Shown: positions 44,350 to 53,770, counted from the stretch's first letter. The stretch: 64,000 nt of DNA from Paenibacillus harenae DSM 16969 (GCF_000422465.1 NZ_KE383842.1:1744611-1808610), one strand, 5' to 3'. The notes: generated from the sequence alone by a model not told the origin. Numbers and translations are program-made.

Positions 44350-45222
44350 TTAGTGCTGCAGCGAAGCTAATACCGACTCGCGCATCGCCGAGACCGGCGC
44401 AGGACGACCGGTCCAATACTCGAAAGCATAAGCGCCTTGGTATATGAACATGCCCAGGCCGCCATGGATGCGGCAGCCCCGGTGCTGCGCTTGCTGCAGG
44501 AAGGTCGTCTTGAGCGGGTTGTAAATAAGATCGCTCGCCACCGCATCCGGCTTCAGCCAAGCGGCATCGACCGGGGTTCCTTCCGTATTCGGAAACATGC
44601 CGATTGAGGTTGTGTTAATGACAATGTCCGCTTCCCGGCAAGCCGCCTGCAATTGCTCGTCCGGAACTGCCTCGATGTCGCATTTGGCACGGAAAGCATC
44701 GGCAAGCTCCCGCGCCCGATCAACGGTGCGGTTGGCGATCGTTATCCGTGCAGGACTCTCTCCGGCCAGCGCATATACGATACCTCTCGCCGCTCCGCCG
44801 GCGCCGATGACAACGATACGTTTGCCTGCCAGTCCTTCCTCAGCCGCTTCTTCCTTCAATGAACGGACATATCCGATGCCGTCCGTATTATAGCCGATGA
44901 GCCGCCCGTCTTCATTGACAATGGTGTTGACTGCGCCGATCGCTTGCGCTCCCGCATCAATTTCATCCAGCACGCTCATAATGTCCAGTTTATGCGGAAT
45001 GGTAACGTTAACCCCGCGTATTCCCATCGCCCTAACGCCCGCCGCAAAATCGGCCACGCGCCCGCCCGTCACATGAAAAGCGGCATAAATACCGTTAATC
45101 CCCGTTTCCCGAAACGCGCGGTTCATCATAATCGGTGATTTTGAATGACGGATGGGGTCGCCGATTACGCCATAGAGGATCGTATGGCTGTCTATCCGGT
45201 TTCCTTCGCCTGTGCTTGTCAA
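44350..45222 (-). CDS. aroE: Shikimate dehydrogenase
   Basis: The TTG at 45222 is preferred because GGAGGGG lies 9 bases upstream; it yields 290 residues. Visible motifs are GDPIRHSKSPIMMNRAF (substrate site), VNVTIPHK with the catalytic lysine, NTDGIGY, and the NADP loop VVIGAGGAARGIVYAL with NRT. It reduces 3-dehydroshikimate to shikimate in aromatic amino-acid synthesis. It lies 26 bp after yqeH. Confidence 0.94.
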   Translation of the reverse strand: MTSTGEGNRIDSHTILYGVIGDPIRHSKSPIMMNRAFRETGINGIYAAFHVTGGRVADFAAGVRAMGIRGVNVTIPHKLDIMSVLDEIDAGAQAIGAVNTIVNEDGRLIGYNTDGIGYVRSLKEEAAEEGLAGKRIVVIGAGGAARGIVYALAGESPARITIANRTVDRARELADAFRAKCDIEAVPDEQLQAACREADIVINTTSIGMFPNTEGTPVDAAWLKPDAVASDLIYNPLKTTFLQQAQHRGCRIHGGLGMFIYQGAYAFEYWTGRPAPVSAMRESVLASLQH

Positions 45223-45248
45223 GATTGGTTTCCCCTCCAACGGCTAAG

Positions 45249-46373
45249 TTATATCATCGAGTCGCGAAGCATAACTTTAACGCCCTTCGGCGCATATACG
45301 TCAAGCTGCGCACCGTTCGTTCCGTTTACCTGTATCCATCCCAGACCGGAGATGAATACATCCTTATTCACTCCGCGCTTCACGCGAAGCGAATGTCTCG
45401 TCCACGCCGGTATGGTCTCCAGCTCCTCAAGCGACGGCCCTCCCAGCAATTCGCCGCGGTGGTCCGCATACAGCTCGTCCGCCCGTTCAAGCTTTGTCCG
45501 ATGCACGTTAAGCGCATTGGATATATAGAGCGTGAAGGATTGGCGGTCACCTTCGACAAAATCAAACCGGACCAGGCTTCCGAAAAACAGCGTCTGCCCG
45601 GAATTGAGCTGGTAGACAAGCGGCTTGATCGGCTTGTCCGGCATTAACGATCCAAGAAAGCTGCGCGGCACGATCTCCGTCATCCGCGACGAATATACGA
45701 TACCCGGGGTATCGATGATCGCTTTGCCGTCTTCCAGCGGAATATGAACGGCATCTAGCGTCGTTCCCGGATACCGGGACGTCGTAAGCTCGCGCTCCAT
45801 ATCGCTGTAGTCTCTGATCAGCCGGTTGATCAATGTGGATTTGCCGACGTTCGTTGCGCCAACCACGTAGACATCGCGCCCGGCTCTATATTTCTCAAGC
45901 GCATCAATCACGTGCTCAAAGCCCATATTCCGCTTTGCGCTGCATAACACGACGTCGACCGTGCGCAGACCTTCCGCCTTGGCTTGCTGCTGCACCCAAT
46001 TCCGGAGCCGGTTGACGTTCATCGCCTTAGGCAGCAGGTCGATTTTGTTCACGACAAGCAGCACCGGATTATTGCCGACAAACCGCTGCAACCCCGAGAT
46101 CAAGCTGCCTTCGAAATCATACAAATCAACGATATGCACGACAAGACTGTCCGTGCCGCCGATGCTTCCGAGCAGCTTCAGGAAATCATCCTGGTCAACG
46201 GCGATCGATGAAGCTTCATTATAATTGCGGATGCGGAAGCATCTCTGGCAAATAACCGGCTCCCGCCCCAATGCTGCCGCAGGCAAATAGCCAGGCCGGT
46301 CAGCCTGCCCGGTCTGAAGCTGAACGCCGCAGCCTGCGCATGAAGATGTCTGACTATGCTGTTGTTCCTTCAC
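45249..46373 (-). CDS. yqeH: YqeH, circularly permuted GTPase for 30S ribosome assembly
   Basis: From the GTG at 46373 (AGGGGG upstream) the product has 374 residues. It starts with a four-cysteine zinc finger (CAGCG, CQRCF). The GTPase motifs are in permuted order: NKIDLLP (G4), SAKR (G5), then GATNVGKSTLINRL (G1), a G2 threonine region, and DTPG (G3). A C-terminal RNA-binding domain follows. YqeH acts in small-subunit maturation. Its start overlaps yqeG by 4 bases (GTGA). Confidence 0.95.
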   Translation of the reverse strand: MKEQQHSQTSSCAGCGVQLQTGQADRPGYLPAAALGREPVICQRCFRIRNYNEASSIAVDQDDFLKLLGSIGGTDSLVVHIVDLYDFEGSLISGLQRFVGNNPVLLVVNKIDLLPKAMNVNRLRNWVQQQAKAEGLRTVDVVLCSAKRNMGFEHVIDALEKYRAGRDVYVVGATNVGKSTLINRLIRDYSDMERELTTSRYPGTTLDAVHIPLEDGKAIIDTPGIVYSSRMTEIVPRSFLGSLMPDKPIKPLVYQLNSGQTLFFGSLVRFDFVEGDRQSFTLYISNALNVHRTKLERADELYADHRGELLGGPSLEELETIPAWTRHSLRVKRGVNKDVFISGLGWIQVNGTNGAQLDVYAPKGVKVMLRDSMI

Positions 46374-46894
46374 TTTATTTCCCCCTCGTACCATAACCCT
46401 TTTTTCCTTAACCGGATTAAAGCAATCCGTTCGATCTGCCGGTTCACCCGCGTCATTATCCCTTCATCCGCAGGCGCGATCGGCGTGACTAGTATCGTAA
46501 AAAGTCCCATCCGATTCCCGCCAAGCACGTCGGTCAGCATCTGATCGCCGATGACAACGGTTTGTCCGGCCTCAAGTCCGAGCACTTTCAGCGCTCTGCG
46601 GAAAGCCTTCGCCGCAGGCTTGCGCGCAGCATGAATATAAGGAATATTCAGCGGCGAAGCAAACTTCCCTACACGTGAATCATTATTATTGGAGACAATA
46701 ACCACTTGAAAGCCGCGGGAACGCACACCGTCGAGCCATTGGATCAGCTCGGGCGTAGCCAGCGCTTCCTTCGCCCCGACAAGCGTATTGTCCAAATCTG
46801 TAATGATGCCGCGGACACCCCGCGAATGCAATTCATCCAAGTTTATTTCATATACCGTGTTCACGCGCATATGCGGCAACAGCCGTTCAAACAT
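46370..46894 (-). CDS. yqeG: YqeG-family HAD phosphatase
   Basis: The 174-residue HAD protein has motif I IITDLDNTLVG, motif II VIVSNNND, the lysine in ARKPAAKAF, and motif III VVIGDQMLTDVLGGNRMG. Eukaryotic relatives remove phosphate from phosphatidylglycerophosphate; the bacterial role is not settled. It is the first gene of the yqe operon, with GAGGGAT before the ATG, and lies downstream of the transglutaminase terminator. Confidence 0.93.
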   Translation of the reverse strand: MFERLLPHMRVNTVYEINLDELHSRGVRGIITDLDNTLVGAKEALATPELIQWLDGVRSRGFQVVIVSNNNDSRVGKFASPLNIPYIHAARKPAAKAFRRALKVLGLEAGQTVVIGDQMLTDVLGGNRMGLFTILVTPIAPADEGIMTRVNRQIERIALIRLRKKGLWYEGEIK

Positions 46895-46961
46895 AATCGA
46901 TATCCCTCAGCTTTCTGCCTGCTATCTTACGAAACTATACCATACAAACCAAATTTGTTGC

Positions 46962-46999
46962 AAAAAAATACCGTCGCCATTTGATTGGCAGACGGTATT
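46962..46999 (-). terminator. Terminator of the MoxR/DUF58/transglutaminase operon
   Basis: On the minus strand AATACCGTC and GACGGTATT enclose a TGCC/GGCG inner part and run into TTTTTTTG. Confidence 0.85.
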
Positions 47000-47047
47000 A
47001 TCGTTTACAAATCATCCTCTTCCGAAACGGCTATTATCGACTGTTTC

Positions 47048-49300
47048 TTACCGCAGCTGATCGATAAGCGATTTCACCTTATCGACGAAACGGTCCGCTT
47101 CCTCAGAGGAAGCAATAGCCGGACTGTATTTCGCCTGCTCGAATCCGTCCAGAACGGCTCTAAAATCGCTCTGCAGCCGCTTCTGGCTTTGCGACCACCG
47201 CAGGACGGCTTCACGCAGCGTCTCGTGCTCCTGCCGTTCCAAGCCGCGTTTTCTGCATACGCGCAGAAGCCTCTGCGTCTCAATGACAATCCGGTCATTA
47301 TTCGTATACGTGCCGTGTCGAAGCTTCCGCCAGAATGCGACGACCTGTTTACGGCGAATGACAAGCCATAACAGGGCTGTCGCCGTAAGCGCGGCAGCAA
47401 AGCTCCATACCCACGCCTTCACATTGATCGTGCTTTCCTTCACTACGGGAGTGGTTGCCGATGCCGAACCGTCTTCAAGCTCAGGAAGGACCTCTTCCTC
47501 TTCTTCGGCAAATGCATTCGGGAAGGTGAATCCGGCAGTAGCTTCAAACGGGATCCACCCGAAGTCTTCGAAATAAATTTCTACCCATGAGTGCGCATCC
47601 GAATTCCGAACCGTGTAAGTGCCGGCGCCCGACGGATTTATATCCTCCACGAAATCGCTCGGAGGGCCGATTGCGCCCGCCGGAAGCGCGCCTGGAGCAA
47701 AACCCTTTACCCATCTGGCGGGCATTCCCAGACTGCGCGCCATGACTGCCATCGAGGTGGAGAAATAATCGCAGTACCCTTCTTTTAGCTCGAACAAAAA
47801 TTGATCGACAAAATCAACGGACGAGCCTGTAAGCATCGATAAATCCGGTTTATTGTTATAGTTGTAATTCAATCTGAGATACGATTCCAGCATTCTCGCC
47901 TTGTCGTAATCGTTCGTGCCCTCTGCCGTTACTTCCCTTGCCAATTCCTCCACGCGTTCCGGGAGCGTATCCGGCAATTGCAGATAATAGGCGTTGCGGG
48001 CTGTGTTTGTTTGGTCGGTCCAGCCTGCTCTCGTCTTCCGAAGCAGTTCCTCATCCAAGAGCGCAACCGATGAGGTCACCGAATAGGATTCCGGGTACCG
48101 TTTCCTCTGCATCGACCAGTTAAGAAGCCTTAATTCCCAGGAGCCGGGTACCCATGCAAGGTCGCTTGGAAATCTTGCCTCTTCGGAACCGATCCAATTC
48201 ACTCTCGTAACGGGAGCCGCGGCGAACAAAACCGGGTAGACGTCCTTGCGGATCATCGTTACGATCTGGCTAATCTCCATCGTTCCGGCAACGGGCGGCT
48301 TCTCATCAAGCGGCAGGTCCACGCCCTGCCGTACGCCCTCTATGCTTCCGTTCTCTTCCCTGCTGTCGACGTCGATCCAGCCTTCGCCGGTATAGAAGGC
48401 TTTCGATTCGCCTCGCCAATAGCTGCGCTGCGAGGTCGTAACCGTCATCATCGGCGAAAAGTCGTAATCGAAGCCGCCTCCCAGCTCCTCGTCGCTTCGG
48501 CTGTAACCGGAGCTCGCATTTCTTGCGCTTCCTGGCGGGATCGCCTCCGTCCCTTTGTCTCCAAGAAATACTTGAACCGACTCCCCCTTGGCTTCCTTCC
48601 AGAGGGTATAAGGATCCTGCAGAATCGGAGACATGGAAGGCATATTTAAGCCTACTGCCATAAGCAGCGTCAGAACGAGAGCAATCGGCACAAATAATTG
48701 AAGCGGATACTCGAGCAGCTCCTTCCAGCTGGTAGGATGCTCGCGCTGCAGCTTCGACAAGTGGCTGGCGACAAGCCAGAGCAATCCGGTGAAGACGACC
48801 ATGCCCACCTCGTCCCACAGCCAGATCGGCGTAAAGGAATCCGCAATCGTAAGCGTCAACAGACTGACTCCGATGACGGCGAGCATCCGCGTTCGCGTTG
48901 TTGTCCATATGCCGAACAGGACATACAGCAGCAGCAGAATACCGCTGATCCATATGAACGGATGAAGCTGTACGGCATGCGCCTGCAGCCACCATACCCA
49001 CTCCTCAAAGCGTTCCGGCTTCGATATGAGCCATTCCATCCGCGCGAACTGCGTCGTAATCATGATGGCGGCCGAAATTTGCAGGAGCCGCTTAACGAAT
49101 TTCAAACGGAGAGGAAGCAATAAATCGATCGCCAAAGCGGTAAAAATCGTGTAATAAGCGGTATGATAAGTTTCATCCCACCAGTAGTCGTCAAAGATTG
49201 CGATCGAGTTTGTCAGAATGACGGCAATGAATACGAATATTAGCTTCTCATACCAATTCCCTGTCAAGTAGGCGGCAAGACGCTTTATGCCTTGCATCAT
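47048..49300 (-). CDS. Membrane transglutaminase-like protein (TgpA/DUF3488 type)
   Basis: From ATG 49300 (GGGGGAGGA upstream) the protein has 750 residues. Six to seven membrane segments fill residues 15-220. An extracellular transglutaminase-like domain at about 430-600 has C510 in KEGYCDYFSTSMAVMARSLGMPARWVKG, H570 in NSDAHSWVEIYF, and E586 in place of the usual acid. A last membrane segment near 630 leads to a cytoplasmic tail. It forms an operon with DUF58 and MoxR; its ATG overlaps the DUF58 stop. This trio is widespread; the role is thought to be envelope protein processing or assembly, not established here. Confidence 0.88.
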   Translation of the reverse strand: MMQGIKRLAAYLTGNWYEKLIFVFIAVILTNSIAIFDDYWWDETYHTAYYTIFTALAIDLLLPLRLKFVKRLLQISAAIMITTQFARMEWLISKPERFEEWVWWLQAHAVQLHPFIWISGILLLLYVLFGIWTTTRTRMLAVIGVSLLTLTIADSFTPIWLWDEVGMVVFTGLLWLVASHLSKLQREHPTSWKELLEYPLQLFVPIALVLTLLMAVGLNMPSMSPILQDPYTLWKEAKGESVQVFLGDKGTEAIPPGSARNASSGYSRSDEELGGGFDYDFSPMMTVTTSQRSYWRGESKAFYTGEGWIDVDSREENGSIEGVRQGVDLPLDEKPPVAGTMEISQIVTMIRKDVYPVLFAAAPVTRVNWIGSEEARFPSDLAWVPGSWELRLLNWSMQRKRYPESYSVTSSVALLDEELLRKTRAGWTDQTNTARNAYYLQLPDTLPERVEELAREVTAEGTNDYDKARMLESYLRLNYNYNNKPDLSMLTGSSVDFVDQFLFELKEGYCDYFSTSMAVMARSLGMPARWVKGFAPGALPAGAIGPPSDFVEDINPSGAGTYTVRNSDAHSWVEIYFEDFGWIPFEATAGFTFPNAFAEEEEEVLPELEDGSASATTPVVKESTINVKAWVWSFAAALTATALLWLVIRRKQVVAFWRKLRHGTYTNNDRIVIETQRLLRVCRKRGLERQEHETLREAVLRWSQSQKRLQSDFRAVLDGFEQAKYSPAIASSEEADRFVDKVKSLIDQLR

Positions 49301-50544
49301 GCAATTCCTCCCCCTTCCAGTACGGCCGGAAGCTCCTGCAGCTGCCGGATCTCGTAGACGGGCCAGCCCTTCTCGCGCAGCACTTTCTTCCATGACGTAT
49401 TGCGGCTGAGTTTATCCGCAGAGGATGAAATATGGAGCAGGCTCGGCAGAATTCCTTTGCGGGAAAGCCATTCCATACTGCGGATAACATCCGGGCCCGT
49501 ATCCGGAGTAACGACGATCGCAAAGCTGCCGGCCTCCAGCATGGAGTCTGCCTGCTGCAGCGATGCGTACAACGACCGGGGGGCATCTGCGTCGACGAAG
49601 GTCAAATGCTTCATTAGTAAATTCCGTTGATCAAAACCTGACTTCGGCGAAATCAGCGACATGGTTTCCCCGACGGAGAGCAGCCCCATCGATGTGTCTT
49701 CCTTCAATCCATTTTCGAGTAAAGAGGCCGCCGCCGATACGGCAAGCTCGAAACGGACTGCCAGCTCACCGTCATACCCGCCCGGATACCGATCGAGAAT
49801 AACGAGCGTCCGGGGAAGCGATTCGCGCTCGAAGGCCTTCGATTTCCATTCGCCGGTCTTAGCCGTCGCATTCCAATGCACACGCGACAGACGGTCACCG
49901 TACAGGTATTCGCGGACGCCGTTAATTTGAGTTGTCTCTTTCGCCGACCGAGAGGCGATCGCGTGCGAATAAGGACCCCGGATACCTCGTTGAACCCCGT
50001 TCCATTGCCGCAGCGGCACCGTTTGGGGAAGCACATGGAATACGGTCTCCGAGCCGAACTGCCCGGCGTGCTCGAACAAGCCGAACACATCATAAGAAAT
50101 GCATTCCGTATGCGTAAACCGGTATTCCCCGCGCTGCAGCGGTGGAGTCTGATAAACGACGTGCCCGGTCCGCTTCCAATTCGGGACGAAAGAGGTTTCG
50201 AAAGCGAGTCTCTGTCCGTTATGACGATAGAGCTGGTCCCTTACTATGACATAGGGCAGCGGATAGTAGCCCGGAATTTTTACATTTAAGCTAATATCCA
50301 GCGAGCTGCCCGCAGATAAAGAATGATCAAGCGAGGAGCCGCCGGAGCTCGCATACGCTCTGCTTCCCTTCACTTTATGAATGCCGCTCCATCTTCCAAG
50401 CACCAGATATAATAAAAGCAAATTTAAAATAATAAACAGCATAAAGGCCGTTTTGCCGCCTTGAAATAAGAAATAGAACAGGCTAACCGTATAAATGACT
50501 GCGACAAGCTGCCAGCGCAGCTTAGCTGTTTTCGTAGCCGCCAT
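49297..50544 (-). CDS. DUF58 (von Willebrand-like) membrane protein
   Basis: The ATG at 50544 gives 415 residues; a TTG 15 bases earlier overlaps moxR and neither has a strong ribosome site. Two short membrane segments lie near the N-terminus (VIYTVSLFYFLFQGG, AFMLFIILNLLLLYLVL). The DUF58 signature is GVREYLYGDRLSRVHWNATAKTGEWKSKAFERE, followed by a vWA-like fold with VILDRYPGGYDG. DUF58 proteins work with MoxR ATPases. The gene sits between the two partners with overlaps. Confidence 0.87.
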   Translation of the reverse strand: MAATKTAKLRWQLVAVIYTVSLFYFLFQGGKTAFMLFIILNLLLLYLVLGRWSGIHKVKGSRAYASSGGSSLDHSLSAGSSLDISLNVKIPGYYPLPYVIVRDQLYRHNGQRLAFETSFVPNWKRTGHVVYQTPPLQRGEYRFTHTECISYDVFGLFEHAGQFGSETVFHVLPQTVPLRQWNGVQRGIRGPYSHAIASRSAKETTQINGVREYLYGDRLSRVHWNATAKTGEWKSKAFERESLPRTLVILDRYPGGYDGELAVRFELAVSAAASLLENGLKEDTSMGLLSVGETMSLISPKSGFDQRNLLMKHLTFVDADAPRSLYASLQQADSMLEAGSFAIVVTPDTGPDVIRSMEWLSRKGILPSLLHISSSADKLSRNTSWKKVLREKGWPVYEIRQLQELPAVLEGGGIA

Positions 50545-50548
50545 CAGA

Positions 50549-51505
50549 CTAGCGCTCAAGCCGGACCGGCACTTTCGTGGATTGGATCACCTGCGCGACT
50601 ACATCCTCTGCCCGGAGCCCGTTCATTCTCGCTTCCGTGCGCAGCAGCAGCCTATGCGAGAGAACGTGCGGCGCTAATTCCTTGACGTCGTCCGGCGTTA
50701 CGAACTGCCGCTGCCGGATAAAGGCGCTGGCCTTTGCAGCTCTTGCCAGAGCCAGAGCAGCCCGCGGACTTGCGCCAAGCATTACGCTTGCATGCTCTCT
50801 CGTTCCGCGGATAAGGCTAACCAAATATTTGCCCACGGCATCATCGATGTGCACGTTCAGCACCTGATCCTGTATATGAAGCATATCCGTTATATTAATC
50901 ATAGGCTCAATCCGGTCGGATGGATGTAATCCTTCATTAGATAAGACCATACGCTGCTCGTCGCTTTCGCTTGGGTAACCAAGGGACAGCTTCATCATGA
51001 ACCGGTCAAGCTGCGCCTCCGGCAGCGTATAGGTTCCCTCGAACTCGATCGGGTTCTGCGTCGCCAGCAGAACAAACGGACGCGGCAGCTCATACGTATC
51101 TCCGTCAACCGTGACGCGGCCTTCCTCCATCGCTTCGAGTAGAGCCGACTGCGTCTTCGTAGTTGCTCTATTAATCTCATCGGCCAGCAAAATATTAGCC
51201 ATCACCGGGCCCGGACGAAATAAAAAGGTTTCCTGCTTCGGATGATAGATGGAAACGCCGGTAATATCGGTTGGGAGTAAATCGGGGTTACATTGAATAC
51301 GGCGGAATTGGCCGCCGATTGATTTCGCCAGCGCCTTTACCAGCTGTGTTTTACCCGTGCCCGGCACATCTTCAAGGAGCACGTGTCCGCCCGCGATGAC
51401 GGCGATAAGCAATCTCTGGATTTCTTCCTGTTTGCCAAGGATACAAGTTTCTAGATTTCTAAGAATAGAAGCACATAATTGCATGTCTGCAGGACGAATA
51501 TCCAT
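50549..51505 (-). CDS. MoxR-family AAA+ ATPase
   Basis: This 318-residue ATPase has Walker A DVPGTGKTQLVKAL (residues 47-60), Walker B ILLADEINRA, sensor 1 VLLATQNPIEFEGTY, an arginine finger region PEAQLDRFMMK, and the C-terminal lid (ASPRAALALARAAKASA). MoxR ATPases act as chaperones that load or activate vWA proteins. GGGAGG precedes the ATG. It is first in the operon with DUF58 and the transglutaminase. Confidence 0.93.
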   Translation of the reverse strand: MDIRPADMQLCASILRNLETCILGKQEEIQRLLIAVIAGGHVLLEDVPGTGKTQLVKALAKSIGGQFRRIQCNPDLLPTDITGVSIYHPKQETFLFRPGPVMANILLADEINRATTKTQSALLEAMEEGRVTVDGDTYELPRPFVLLATQNPIEFEGTYTLPEAQLDRFMMKLSLGYPSESDEQRMVLSNEGLHPSDRIEPMINITDMLHIQDQVLNVHIDDAVGKYLVSLIRGTREHASVMLGASPRAALALARAAKASAFIRQRQFVTPDDVKELAPHVLSHRLLLRTEARMNGLRAEDVVAQVIQSTKVPVRLER

Positions 51506-51594
51506 TTCAAGACCTCCCGTTAGTGAGCTTAAGCAAAATGTTTAATACTACTATTTTACAGTACTTCCTTTACCGTGCACAAACGTTTTCGCTC

Positions 51595-51630
51595 CAAAAA
51601 AAATTGGAGGATCCCACAGGGATCCTCCAA
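51595..51630 (-). terminator. Terminator of the spoVA operon
   Basis: TTGGAGGATCCC aca GGGATCCTCCAA is a perfect 12-bp stem. On the minus strand it is followed by a run of about eight Ts. Confidence 0.92.
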
Positions 51631-51642
51631 CCGGATAAGTAC

Positions 51643-51993
51643 CTAGCCTTTTGGGCGAACGACCAATGCGGCTAAGAACGAAAATATGATCGCAGCCGAT
51701 ACACCGGCGCTCGTTACTTTGAATATTCCGGATATGATGCCGATCCAGCCTGAAGTATGCAGCTCGGTCAAAGCGCCGTGCACGAGCGCATTGCCGAAGC
51801 TGGTAATCGGCACAGAGGCTCCGGCTCCGGCGAACTTAATCAACGGCTCGTACAAATCAAGTCCGTCTACGATGGCTCCGATTACGACGAGTGTAGCCAT
51901 CGTATGAGCCGGAGTCAACTTCAGGACGTCGAACATCAGTTGGCCAAGGACGCAAATGGCGCCGCCTACTAAAAAAGCCCATAAAAAAATCAT
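51643..51993 (-). CDS. spoVAE: Stage V sporulation protein AE
   Basis: The 116-residue membrane protein has three to four hydrophobic segments and the SpoVAE/SpoVAC pattern GGAICVLGQLMFDVL, then KFAGAGASVPITSFGNALVHGAL. It is part of the inner-membrane channel that moves dipicolinic acid into the forespore and out at germination. AAAGGAG precedes the ATG. It follows spoVAD by 6 bp and ends the operon. Confidence 0.94.
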   Translation of the reverse strand: MIFLWAFLVGGAICVLGQLMFDVLKLTPAHTMATLVVIGAIVDGLDLYEPLIKFAGAGASVPITSFGNALVHGALTELHTSGWIGIISGIFKVTSAGVSAAIIFSFLAALVVRPKG

Positions 51994-51999
51994 ATTCGC

Positions 52000-53013
52000 C
52001 TACTCCTTTCCCGCACTAATCGCGACTGCATGCGCAATGCACGGAATGCTCTCGCCTTGCTGGAACGAAAGCGGGGACAGCAAGGCGCCTGTTGCCACAA
52101 CGAGAATACGGTTTAGTTCACCCTTCTTCATTCGTTTAAGCAGATGACCGTAGGTCACTACGGCCGAACAGGCGCATCCGCTGCCGCCTGCCTGCACCTT
52201 CTGCTTCTCTACGTCATAGACCATCAGGCCGCAATCGCTGAATACCGTGTCGTTCATTGGAACGCCGTTCTGGAGCAGCAGGTCCTTTGCGATCGGATGC
52301 CCGACCCCGGCGAGGTCCCCCGTCACGATCATATCGTAATCGGCAGGCGAACGGCCCGTATCGTTGAAATGGGCTTGGATCGTATCGACGGCTGCCGGTG
52401 CCATCGCAGCCCCCATATTGAACGGATCCTTGATGCCGAGATCGACGATCTTGCCGATAGTGGCGCATTCGATGACCGGTCCTTTACCCTCTGCGGCAAC
52501 CACGGCCGCTCCTGCGCCGGTAACGGTATACTGCGCGGTTGGCGGTTTCTGCGAGCCGTATTCGGTCGGATAACGGAATTGCTTCTCGGCGGTGCAGTTA
52601 TGGCTGCAGGTACCGGCCAGCACGTAGCTTCCTCCTCCCGAGTTCACGACGAGAGACGCGAGCGCAAGCGTCTCCATCGACGTGGAGCAGGCGCCGAATA
52701 CGCCGATATACGGTACGCCTAGCGATCTTGCAGCAAAGCTGTTGCTGATGATTTGGTTCATCAAATCGCCGCCGATATAATATTGAAGCTGGTTGCGGTC
52801 AATATGGGCGTTCTGTATGGCAAATTCGGAGGCCTGCTCCAGAAGCAGCCGTTCCGCTTTCTCCCAGCTCTTCTGCTGCATATCGAGCTCCGGGTGGACA
52901 AGGTCAAAATCCGCGGCAAGCGGCCCTTCGCCTTCATCCGGGCCTACGACGGTCGCTTCTCCGATAATGACCGGCCGCCTTTCGAACCACCAAGATTGTT
53001 TTCCTCGCAGCAT
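52000..53013 (-). CDS. spoVAD: Stage V sporulation protein AD
   Basis: This 337-residue protein has a thiolase-like fold. Marks are the GKQSWWFERRPVIIGEATVVGP opening, IGVFGACSTSMETLALAS (thiolase cysteine region), GTCSHNCTAEKQFRYPTEYG, and CACSAVVTYGHLL near the end. SpoVAD binds dipicolinic acid and is essential for its uptake into spores. It lies directly after spoVAC (1-bp gap), with GGGGGG as the ribosome site inside the previous gene. Confidence 0.96.
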   Translation of the reverse strand: MLRGKQSWWFERRPVIIGEATVVGPDEGEGPLAADFDLVHPELDMQQKSWEKAERLLLEQASEFAIQNAHIDRNQLQYYIGGDLMNQIISNSFAARSLGVPYIGVFGACSTSMETLALASLVVNSGGGSYVLAGTCSHNCTAEKQFRYPTEYGSQKPPTAQYTVTGAGAAVVAAEGKGPVIECATIGKIVDLGIKDPFNMGAAMAPAAVDTIQAHFNDTGRSPADYDMIVTGDLAGVGHPIAKDLLLQNGVPMNDTVFSDCGLMVYDVEKQKVQAGGSGCACSAVVTYGHLLKRMKKGELNRILVVATGALLSPLSFQQGESIPCIAHAVAISAGKE

Positions 53014-53014
53014 G

Positions 53015-53506
53015 TTACTGCCCCCCAGTGCCTAATATAAGATGAACGATACCGACAAAGAAGGCGGCAACCGTACCGTACACGATAACTGCTCCCGCCA
53101 GCTTAAACATATTGCCGCCGACGCCGAGAACCAGCCCTTCGCTCCGGTGCTCAAGCGCGGCGGAGCACATCGAATTCGCGAAGCCCGTTACCGGAACGGC
53201 AGAGCCTGCGCCCGCCCACTGCGCCAGCTTATCGTAAACGCCAAGGCTTGTTAAGATGACGGAGAGCAAGATGAGCACCGCGACCGTCGGATTGCTTGCC
53301 TCCTCGTTGCTCATGCCCATGAGGTGGACGAACAGCTCTTGAATGACTTGTCCAAGCACGCAGATGGCTCCCCCGACGATAAACGCTTTTAAGCAGTTCG
53401 CGAAGATCGAACGGGGAGGCTCCTTGGATTTTGCAAATGATTGATATTCTTTTGGCGACATGGACATTTTTTTGTATTTATGAGCGCTCTTGCTGTTGGT
53501 AGCCAC
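53015..53506 (-). CDS. spoVAC: Stage V sporulation protein AC
   Basis: The GTG at 53506 with AAGGAG 9 bases upstream gives 163 residues beginning VATNSKSAHKYKKMSMSPKEYQ; the open frame upstream has no family similarity. Four membrane segments follow (AFIVGGAICVLGQVIQELF; WAGAGSAVPVTGFANSMCSAALE). SpoVAC forms a mechanosensitive-type channel for dipicolinic acid release. It is the first gene of spoVAC-spoVAD-spoVAE. No spoVAA/AB genes are present, as is usual in this group. Confidence 0.94.
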   Translation of the reverse strand: MATNSKSAHKYKKMSMSPKEYQSFAKSKEPPRSIFANCLKAFIVGGAICVLGQVIQELFVHLMGMSNEEASNPTVAVLILLSVILTSLGVYDKLAQWAGAGSAVPVTGFANSMCSAALEHRSEGLVLGVGGNMFKLAGAVIVYGTVAAFFVGIVHLILGTGGQ

Positions 53507-53582
53507 TGCTGCACACTCCTTATCTGTTACAGCTGCTATGAAGATCATCCGGACCCCTAGCCGCTTACCTTTGTTCGGCTTC

Positions 53583-53611
53583 ATTATTTGTATTTGCAGG
53601 AACCAATATTC
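53583..53611 (-). promoter_or_regulatory. Possible forespore (sigma-G/F type) promoter of spoVAC
   Basis: On the minus strand GAATA at 53607-53611, then 16 bases, then CAAATAAT at 53583-53590. This resembles the GNATA/CATNNTA forespore pattern, and spoVA is known to be sigma-G driven. The -10 match is imperfect. Confidence 0.35.
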
Positions 53612-53615
53612 CAGC

Positions 53616-53662
53616 AAAAAAAAGGATTGCCCCGGCCGCTTTCGCTGCCATGGACAATCCTT
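53616..53662 (-). terminator. Terminator after the small membrane protein
   Basis: On the minus strand AAGGATTGTCC and GGGGCAATCCTT pair around a GC-rich inner hairpin and run into TTTTTTT. Confidence 0.85.
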
Positions 53663-53665
53663 ATT

Positions 53666-53770
53666 TTAAAGCTCTAGGACAAACATAAGGATAACAAGTA
53701 AAATAAACAACACAAGCACGATAACGTTCAATTTATGCTGATGCAGCCGGTTCACGGACCTATCGGACAT
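53666..53770 (-). CDS. 34-residue single-span membrane protein
   Basis: From the ATG at 53770, preceded by GAGGGGAGC, the product is a 34-residue peptide: a short basic head (MSDRSVNRLHQHKLN) and one hydrophobic helix (VIVLVLFILLVILMFVLEL). A terminator follows the stop within a few bases, which supports a real gene. It resembles in size and helix the YjcZ-type small sporulation proteins, but I cannot claim membership. It lies between the GH42 gene and spoVAC on the same strand and may be transcribed with either context or alone. Confidence 0.55.
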   Translation of the reverse strand: MSDRSVNRLHQHKLNVIVLVLFILLVILMFVLEL

